Assembly (NCBI GenBank): GCA_964418425.1
Contig: CAYQLT010000075.1
Coordinates: forward strand, 1 to 11,550
Length of the DNA: 11,550 nt
Source of the DNA: CAYQLT01 sp964418425
GTDB lineage: Bacteria > Bacillota > Limnochordia > Limnochordales > Geochordaceae
Reading direction: 5' to 3'
The notes beneath the pieces were generated by a model, which ran no database searches, was not told where the DNA came from, and saw only the letters and a program-made list of their open reading frames with translations. A program made the translations under genes and the position numbers. Positions 6,352-11,550 of this stretch are shown in pieces (position 1 is the stretch's first letter; each line of letters begins with the position of its first letter).

Positions 6352-7075
6352 CCGCCTCGCCCTGGTGGCCAGCGGCCGGCGCGGCTTCAATCTCACCGAC
6401 AGCCTGGACTGCCACGTCTACCTCGTGGACGGGGGCGGTGAGTGCGCGCTCATCGACGCCGGCGCAGGGCGGGATCCGGACGCCATCCTCCGGGAAATCC
6501 GCAGGGACGGCTTCGACCTGGCTCGGATCCATTATCTCATCCTCACCCATCCCCACGCCGACCACGCGGGCGGCGCCTTCGCCCTCAAACAGCGCCTGGG
6601 CCTGCACGTCCTGTGCCACCCGCACACGGCCGACATCCTGGAGCGGGGTGACGAGGCCGCGGTTCACCTGCCGGCGGCCCGGGCATGCGGTCTGTTCCCC
6701 CAGGACATCGCCCTGCCAGCCTGCCCCGTCGACCGCAGGGTCGGCGAGGGCGACCGCATCCGGGTGGGCGAGCTGGAACTGCGTGTGCTGGACACCCCGG
6801 GCCACTGCCGGGGGCACCTCTCCCTGCACTTCGAACTCGGCGGGCGGCCCCACCTGTTGTGCGGCGACCTGGTGTTTCACGGGGGCCGCATCCTGGCGCA
6901 GAGCATCCCGGATTGCAACCTTCAGGAGTACGCCGCAAGCGTGCTGCGGCTCGCCGAACTCCCGGTAGAGGTGTTCCTGCCGGGCCACGGGCTGTTCTCC
7001 CTGGCCGACGGCAAGCGGCACATCGACGAGGCAGCCGCGGTCTTTCGCAGGCTTGGTGTTCCGCCGAACTTGTAG
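6332..7075 (+). CDS. Metallo-beta-lactamase-fold hydrolase
   Basis: This is a 247-residue soluble hydrolase of the MBL superfamily, probably with a dinuclear metal site. The signature HPHADH gives His73, His75, Asp77 and His78. Further ligands are His158 in DTPGHCRGH, Asp179 in CGDLVFHGG and His219 in PGHG, so the full set of five metal motifs is present and the enzyme should be active. The pattern resembles the glyoxalase II/quorum-quenching lactonase/flavin-free MBL groups, and the fold alone does not give the substrate. The start is GTG at 6332, inside the end of the PPOX gene, behind GGGAGAGG. There is no signal peptide, so it acts in the cytoplasm. Its neighbours (PPOX protein, ABC importer, Gfo/Idh/MocA dehydrogenase) suggest hydrolysis of an ester, lactone or similar bond in an imported compound. 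Confidence 0.93.
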   Translation: MKVRLTDRLALVASGRRGFNLTDSLDCHVYLVDGGGECALIDAGAGRDPDAILREIRRDGFDLARIHYLILTHPHADHAGGAFALKQRLGLHVLCHPHTADILERGDEAAVHLPAARACGLFPQDIALPACPVDRRVGEGDRIRVGELELRVLDTPGHCRGHLSLHFELGGRPHLLCGDLVFHGGRILAQSIPDCNLQEYAASVLRLAELPVEVFLPGHGLFSLADGKRHIDEAAAVFRRLGVPPNL

Positions 7076-7126
7076 ATCCCGGGGACGGGCCCCAGCGAGG
7101 GCCTGCGACGAGGGGAGGAACCATTC

Positions 7127-8740
7127 GTGGGAAACCACCGAACCGACGGAACCGGACCAGTGGCAGCAGGGGTGGCGCAACCAGCGGGCCGGACAAGCCG
7201 CCGGGAACTCCTGAAAGCCACCGGCGCGGCCGCTGCCGGCCTTCTGGGTGCGCCGGCCCTCGGCACCGTGAGCCGGGTGCTGGCGCAGGCGCCCAAATAC
7301 GGCGGGATGCTCACCTTTGCGTCGGCGGCGCTGCCCGCCAGCATCGAGCCCCACCTGGAAGGCGCCGACATCTGGCAGCAGCGCAAGCCGCTCATCTACG
7401 AAAACCTGGTGGTCATCGACGACGAGCTGATGCCCCGGCCGCAGCTGGCCGAGCGCTGGGAGCGCGTCAGCGACGTCGAATACGTGTTTTACTTGCGCCG
7501 AGGCGTGCGCTTTCACAACGGCAAGGAGATGGACGCCGAGGACGTCAAGTACAGCTACGAGCGGGTCATGGATCCGAAGACCGGTTCCGGGGGCCGTGGC
7601 GACCTCATCATGATCCAGTCCATCGAGGTCATCGATCGCTATACCCTGCGGTTCAAGCTCCACGAGCCTTCCGCGACCTTTCTCATCAACCTGGGCGGCA
7701 AGTATAACGGCGTGATCCCCAAGGACTACGTGAAGACCGGTACGGAGCTGCAGGCCAGCGCGGTCGGCACAGGCCCGTTTAAGGTGGAGCGCTTCGAGCC
7801 CAACCAGCGCATCTCCCTGCGGCGCTTTGAGCAGTACTGGGATGCAGGCAAGCCTTACCTGGACGGGGTCGAGTACATCGCCGTCCCGGACGAATCCTCC
7901 ATCGTGGCGGGGCTTCGGGCCGGCCGCATCCATGCTGCGGTTCTGGCGACGCCCATCAACTTTCAGGTCGTCTCCCGGGAGCGTGACCTCAACAGCATCC
8001 GGGCGCCGGCCATCCGCTGGGTGGTGCTGGACCTGGCGGGCGACATGGAGCCCACCTCCAACCCGGATGTCCGCAGGGCCATCGCGCTGGCCATCGACCG
8101 GGAGACCGTGCTGCAAATCGCGGGAGCCGGGCTCGGCGACCGGCTGGGCGTGTTGCCTCCTGCGATGACGTACTGGGCGGTTCCCTGGCAAGAACTACCC
8201 AACCAGGTGCGGGACGTCTCGGCGGCAAGGGCGCTTTTGCGAAAGGCCGGCTACGCCCGCGGGCTGGACATGCGCATCCGCAACATCACCGGCTTTCCGG
8301 AGCTGGCCGATTCGCTTCAGGTCATCGTGGACAACCTGCGGGAGGCGGGCATCAACGTAACGGTGGAGACCGTCGACATCGGCGTTTGGATTCGCGACTG
8401 GATCCAGCGCCAGGCGCCGCCGACCATGAATGTCTGGGGCGGCTTCGTGGATCCCGACCAGACCTTCTACCGCCACTACCACTCGCCGCCCAAGGGGATG
8501 GACTTCCGGCGGTGGAACAATCCCGAGGTGGATCGGCTGCTCGACGAAGGGCGCGTCACGCTGGAGCCCGAAAAGAGGCGCCCCATCTACCGGCGGGTGC
8601 AGCAGCTCATGGCGGAGGATCCCATCAGCGTACCGCTGTATGCGCCGAACCTGCTGTACAGCTTGCAAAAGTCGGTGCAGGGCTTTCGGCCGCACCCGAC
8701 GGGGTTCCATTATGGGCTTCGCTTCGCCTGGATGGCTTAA
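7127..8740 (+). CDS. ABC transporter family 5 extracellular substrate-binding protein, Tat-exported
   Basis: This is the receptor of a DppABC/OppABC-type importer. The 537-residue length is typical. The N-terminus has a twin-arginine signal, TSRRELLK (about 23-30), then an alanine-rich hydrophobic stretch and a likely cleavage near VLAQA (about 51-55). No lipobox cysteine follows. Family 5 features follow: KYGGMLTF at the mature start, LAERWERVSDVEYVFYLRRGVRFHNGKEMDAEDVKYSYERV around 107-147, and VGTGPFKVERFEPNQRISL near 212-230. The ISVPLYAPNLLYSLQKSVQG stretch lies near the end. The GTG start has GGGGAGG about 9 nt upstream. Members of this family bind peptides, nickel, opines, bile acids or oligosaccharides, and the ligand is not predictable here. 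Tat export suggests folding before export. It lies 51 bp after the hydrolase gene. Confidence 0.95.
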   Translation: MGNHRTDGTGPVAAGVAQPAGRTSRRELLKATGAAAAGLLGAPALGTVSRVLAQAPKYGGMLTFASAALPASIEPHLEGADIWQQRKPLIYENLVVIDDELMPRPQLAERWERVSDVEYVFYLRRGVRFHNGKEMDAEDVKYSYERVMDPKTGSGGRGDLIMIQSIEVIDRYTLRFKLHEPSATFLINLGGKYNGVIPKDYVKTGTELQASAVGTGPFKVERFEPNQRISLRRFEQYWDAGKPYLDGVEYIAVPDESSIVAGLRAGRIHAAVLATPINFQVVSRERDLNSIRAPAIRWVVLDLAGDMEPTSNPDVRRAIALAIDRETVLQIAGAGLGDRLGVLPPAMTYWAVPWQELPNQVRDVSAARALLRKAGYARGLDMRIRNITGFPELADSLQVIVDNLREAGINVTVETVDIGVWIRDWIQRQAPPTMNVWGGFVDPDQTFYRHYHSPPKGMDFRRWNNPEVDRLLDEGRVTLEPEKRRPIYRRVQQLMAEDPISVPLYAPNLLYSLQKSVQGFRPHPTGFHYGLRFAWMA

Positions 8741-8822
8741 GCGAGGGTCGGCGGCGCGGCCGAAATGGCCCGCGGGGCGGTCCCGGCCGTATGGGTGAGG
8801 CCTGCCGTGCGGGTGACGCCTG

Positions 8823-9773
8823 TTGAGGGAATACCTGTGGAGAAGGCTGGCGGCGACCGTCGTCGCCCTGGTGGGGGTAAGCCTGCTCGTCTTCGGGGCC
8901 ATGCGCCTGGTTCCGGGGACGGTGGTGGAGCAGCTTTTGGGGCAAAGCGCCCTGGTGGGCGAGGAGACGCTGCAGGCGCTTCGGCGGTTTTTCGGGCTCG
9001 ACCGGGCGTGGTACGTCCAGTACCTGGAGTTTCTCGGCGGGGCCCTGAGGGGTGATCTGGGCGAATCCTGGCGCAGTTTTCGCCCGGTCAGCCACCTGAT
9101 CGTCGAGCGCCTGCCGCTCTCGGTAGAGCTGGGAACGATGGCCATCGCCGTCTCGCTGGTCATCGGGGTTCCCGCGGGTATGGTGGCCGCCAGTCGCCGG
9201 CACAGCTGGGTGGATAACGCGGTTCAAGCCTTCTCCACGCTGGGCCTGTCGGTGCCGGCGTTCTGGCAGGGCACGCTGCTCATCCTCCTGTTCTCCAAAG
9301 AACTCGGCTGGTTGCCCTCGCTGGAATGGGTGCCCTTCACCGCCGACCCGTGGGAGAACCTGAAGATGCTGGCGCTTCCGGCCTTGACGCTGGGAACGGC
9401 CAGCGCCGCCATGATCACCCGTATGACCCGGTCGGCCCTGCTGGACGTCATCCACAGCGAGTACGTGCGCACGGCTCGGGCGAAGGGCGTGCACGAGCGG
9501 CGGGTGCTGTGGCGGCACGCCCTTCGAAACGCCCTCATCCCCGTCGTCACGGTGGCCGGGGTGCAGCTGGGGTACATCATGGCAGGTATCGTGGTCATAG
9601 AGGAAGTCTTCTCCCTGCCCGGCCTGGGGCGAATGCTCTTGAACGCCATCATTCAGCGGGACTATCCGGTGGTACAGGGGACGGTGTTGTTCATCGCCAC
9701 CATGTTCATGCTCCTCAACTTACTGGTGGATGTCCTGTATGCTGTCATCGACCCGCGAATCCGTTACGATTGA
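8823..9773 (+). CDS. ABC transporter permease, DppB/OppB family
   Basis: This is a 316-residue inner-membrane permease of the binding-protein-dependent type 5 importer. The N-terminus MREYLWRRLAATVVALVGVS is characteristic of DppB, which supports the TTG start at 8823 even though the upstream Shine-Dalgarno is weak. About six membrane segments are visible. The EAA motif that docks the ATPase is EYVRTARAKGVHERRVLWRH (about 213-232), and the C-terminal IEEVFSLPGLGRMLLNAIIQRDYPVVQG block (about 259-286) is family-typical. It follows the binding-protein gene by 82 bp, in which I see no promoter or terminator. Its last 44 bp overlap the second permease gene. Confidence 0.95.
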   Translation: MREYLWRRLAATVVALVGVSLLVFGAMRLVPGTVVEQLLGQSALVGEETLQALRRFFGLDRAWYVQYLEFLGGALRGDLGESWRSFRPVSHLIVERLPLSVELGTMAIAVSLVIGVPAGMVAASRRHSWVDNAVQAFSTLGLSVPAFWQGTLLILLFSKELGWLPSLEWVPFTADPWENLKMLALPALTLGTASAAMITRMTRSALLDVIHSEYVRTARAKGVHERRVLWRHALRNALIPVVTVAGVQLGYIMAGIVVIEEVFSLPGLGRMLLNAIIQRDYPVVQGTVLFIATMFMLLNLLVDVLYAVIDPRIRYD

Positions 9774-10641
9774 GCAAGCCGGCGGCGCAAGGCCGGGGGT
9801 GGGGCGAGCAGGCAGGGCCGTTCGGGAGCTTCGGCGAAGGCCGCTTTTGGCAGCCGGTCTCGCCATATTGCTTGCGTTTGCGCTGCTGGCCGCCTTCGCG
9901 GAGCGCCTGACGCCCCTCAATCCCATCGCCGTGCGGCCCGCGTTGATGCTGATGCCGCCCGGCGCAGGCTCGCCGTTCGGAACCGACCGGTTCGGGCGGG
10001 ACATCTTCACGCGGGTAGTATACGGTACCCGGGTATCGCTCGGGATAGCTGTCGCCTCCATCGGCCTGGCGGCGGGGGCGGGGACGTTGTCGGGCCTGGT
10101 GGCGGGGTTTGCGGGCGGCCACGTGGATCAGGTGTTGAGCCGAATCAACGACGTGTTGCTGGCTTTTCCATCGTTTCTGCTGGCGCTCTTTCTGACCGCG
10201 GTGATGGGTTCGGGAGGTCAAACGGTGGTCATCGCCATCGGCGTGGTCTACACGCCCCTGTTCTTCCGGGTGGTGAGGGGAAGCGTGCTCGCCCAGCGGG
10301 AGCAGGGGTACGTGGAGGCGGCCACGGCCTTCGGCGCGCCCGCATGGTGGATCATGCACCGCCACATCTTGCCCAACGTGCTTTCGCCCATCATCGTGCA
10401 GGCGGCCATTTGCCTCTCGTACGCCATTCTCATCGAATCCGCGTTGAGCTACCTGGGCGTGGGCGTGCAACCGCCCACCCCCTCATGGGGAACCATCTTG
10501 AACGAGGGGCGGGGCCTCATCGAGCTGGCGCCCTGGATATCCATCTTTCCGGGGCTGTTCATCATGCTCTCCGTACTGGCGTTCAACTTTGTCAGCGACG
10601 GCCTGCGGGACATCCTCGACCCTCGGGTGAGGCGGGTGTGA
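9730..10641 (+). CDS. ABC transporter permease, DppC/OppC family
   Basis: This is the second transmembrane subunit of the importer, 303 residues from the first ATG. The family hallmark SPFGTDRFGRDIFTRVVYGT sits at about 81-100. The EAA loop EQGYVEAATAFGAPAWWIMH lies near 191-210, and SALSYLGVGVQPPTPSWG is near the C-terminus. The N-terminus is a soluble tail ending in RELRRRPLL before the first membrane helix, as usual in DppC. ATG at 9730 and ATG at 9739 both lie in the overlap with the DppB gene; the second has better spacing from GGTGG. Strong overlap suggests translational coupling. The ATPase genes normally following dppC (dppD/dppF) are replaced by a dehydrogenase gene. Confidence 0.95.
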   Translation: MSCMLSSTRESVTIEQAGGARPGVGRAGRAVRELRRRPLLAAGLAILLAFALLAAFAERLTPLNPIAVRPALMLMPPGAGSPFGTDRFGRDIFTRVVYGTRVSLGIAVASIGLAAGAGTLSGLVAGFAGGHVDQVLSRINDVLLAFPSFLLALFLTAVMGSGGQTVVIAIGVVYTPLFFRVVRGSVLAQREQGYVEAATAFGAPAWWIMHRHILPNVLSPIIVQAAICLSYAILIESALSYLGVGVQPPTPSWGTILNEGRGLIELAPWISIFPGLFIMLSVLAFNFVSDGLRDILDPRVRRV

Positions 10642-10645
10642 TCGC

Positions 10646-10664
10646 CGCAGCGTGACGCGCTGCG
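10646..10664 (+). repeat. 7-bp perfect hairpin after the DppC-type permease gene
   Basis: CGCAGCG (10646-10652) and CGCTGCG (10658-10664) are perfect complements around a 5-nt loop, beginning 5 nt after the permease stop codon. No T-run follows, so it does not look like a complete intrinsic terminator. It could stabilise the upstream mRNA segment or cause partial termination before the dehydrogenase gene. Confidence 0.4.
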
Positions 10665-10688
10665 CAGGCGCCGTGCAGGTCAGGGGGC

Positions 10689-11550
10689 GTGAGGAGCGTG
10701 CAGGTGGCCGTCATCGGTTACGGCCGGATGGGTTACCACCACGCAGGGGTTCTCAGTCAGCTTGCGCGGGTGCAGCTGGTCGCGGTCGCCGAGCCCGACC
10801 GTGCCCGGCGGGAGGCGGCGGCCGGCCGGTGGCGGACGCGAACTTACGAAGACTTTCACGAGATGTTGAAGAACGAACATCCCGACGCCGTGACCGTGGC
10901 GACGCCCGACACCGCCCACGTGGAACCGGTGCTGGCGGCGCTGGCGGCAGGATGCCACGTGTTCGTGGAAAAACCCCTGGCGCGCAGCGTGGCCGATGCG
11001 CGCCGGATGGTGGAGGCCGCCGCCGCGGCGGGCCGGCAGGTGATGGTGAGCCATTTGCTGCGATTCGACCCCCGCTACGCCCGGGCGAGGGAGATGGTGC
11101 GGCAAGGGAAAGTCGGGGAGCTTCTCGCCGTGCATGCGCTTCACAACGTGGTCACGCCGCCCTGGATCGCGTCCCGTTCGAACATCGAGTTCAACGTGTC
11201 GATTCACATGCTGGATCTCATCGCATGGCTGGCGAACCGCCCCATCCGTTCGGTCTACGCCTTGAAGGCGGAGCATCGGACTGCTCGCATCGAAGGGGTT
11301 CAAGGCGGCGCCGGGCCGGTGGTCGGGCAGCCCGGTCAGGTGGACCTCATCGGTTCCATTGCGGCCGTGCTGGAGCTGGAGGGAGGGGTGCTCGCCTCCC
11401 TTCACAACGCCTGGAGCACGTGGCGCTACTTCCCCGGCAACATTCAGTCGCGCCTGGAGGTCGTGGGCACCCGAGGGGCGCTGCAGGTGGAGGCCGTCGA
11501 GCCCGGCCTGACGGTCTATGCGGGGGGAGAGGCGGCATACCCCGACTGGG
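10689..11550 (+). CDS. Gfo/Idh/MocA family NAD(P)-dependent oxidoreductase (partial, runs off window)
   Basis: The reading frame stays open to the window end; about 287 residues are visible and the C-terminus is missing. The N-terminal Rossmann fold shows VAVIGYGRMG (about 6-15, GxGxxG-type dinucleotide site). The family's catalytic-lysine motif is EKP at 94-96 (HVFVEKPLARS), and the downstream substrate-domain motif is SIHMLDLIAW (about 171-180) with His173 and Asp176. Such enzymes oxidise or reduce hydroxyl groups of sugars, inositols and related polyols, and some make or break N-linked or glycosidic intermediates. Three in-frame GTG starts compete: 10689 gives the most typical N-terminus, while 10704 has the best-spaced GAGGAG. 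It lies 47 bp after the permease gene on the same strand, so it probably acts on the compound imported by the ABC system. Confidence 0.93.
   Translation, partial: MRSVQVAVIGYGRMGYHHAGVLSQLARVQLVAVAEPDRARREAAAGRWRTRTYEDFHEMLKNEHPDAVTVATPDTAHVEPVLAALAAGCHVFVEKPLARSVADARRMVEAAAAAGRQVMVSHLLRFDPRYARAREMVRQGKVGELLAVHALHNVVTPPWIASRSNIEFNVSIHMLDLIAWLANRPIRSVYALKAEHRTARIEGVQGGAGPVVGQPGQVDLIGSIAAVLELEGGVLASLHNAWSTWRYFPGNIQSRLEVVGTRGALQVEAVEPGLTVYAGGEAAYPDW

Noticed and set aside
7088..7103. GGCCC/GGGCC stem between the hydrolase and binding-protein genes as a terminator
   Set aside because: The stem is only 5 bp with no T-run, and such short GC matches are expected by chance at this base composition.
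6251..8191. A 646-codon minus-strand open frame across the PPOX, hydrolase and binding-protein genes
   Set aside because: The three plus-strand genes here have clear family motifs, starts and ribosome-binding sites. The minus frame is antisense to them, is low in recognisable domains, and is rich in the residues expected from the complement of high-GC codons.

Overview
The window is a piece of a high-GC bacterial chromosome with 11 recognisable genes in two divergent sets. The sets meet at an intergenic region of about 330 bp near position 5550-5880. About 7 of the 11 genes appear to start with GTG or TTG, and most sit behind strong purine-rich ribosome-binding sites. The two extracytoplasmic binding proteins carry cleavable signals (one Sec, one Tat) with no lipobox cysteine, which suggests a periplasm or at least non-lipoprotein secretion. 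The organism cannot be named from this. A high-GC proteobacterium-like lineage, a deep Bacillota lineage (Limnochordia/Symbiobacteriia type), or a Rokubacteria/Chloroflexota-type bacterium would all fit.

Left half (minus strand, transcribed from about 5660 down to 94). This is one tight operon: a FadR/FCD-type GntR regulator, a TctC/Bug-type periplasmic binding protein, a thiamine-diphosphate (ThDP) enzyme of the acetolactate synthase/2-oxoacid decarboxylase superfamily, TctB (small membrane subunit) and TctA (large membrane subunit). Genes overlap or are separated by about 33 bp or less. It is a complete tripartite tricarboxylate transporter (TTT) with its own regulator and with the ThDP enzyme placed between the receptor gene and the membrane genes. 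The simplest reading is uptake of a carboxylate that the enzyme, or its pathway, consumes. The substrate is not known.

Middle (5547-5877). The regulator has a plausible sigma70-type promoter. Just downstream of its -10 are two abutting GGT-N3-ACC elements, the half-site pattern bound by FadR/PdhR/LldR-type regulators, which suggests autoregulation. On the side of the rightward genes lie a perfect 9-bp inverted repeat and two weaker ones, of unknown role.

Right half (plus strand, 5878 to the window end). A small PPOX-type flavin/F420-binding protein overlaps a metallo-beta-lactamase-fold hydrolase. They are followed by a Tat-exported family 5 (peptide/opine/oligosaccharide type) ABC binding protein, two DppB/DppC-type permeases, and the start of a Gfo/Idh/MocA NAD(P)-dependent dehydrogenase that runs off the window. 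No ABC ATPase gene is present in the window. This looks like a second uptake-plus-catabolism cluster, possibly for a sugar-like or opine-like compound.

No tRNA, rRNA, CRISPR, insertion sequence or phage gene was seen. The window looks like an accessory catabolic/transport region built from known families. Its most interesting parts are the ThDP enzyme inside the TTT operon and the structured divergent control region.
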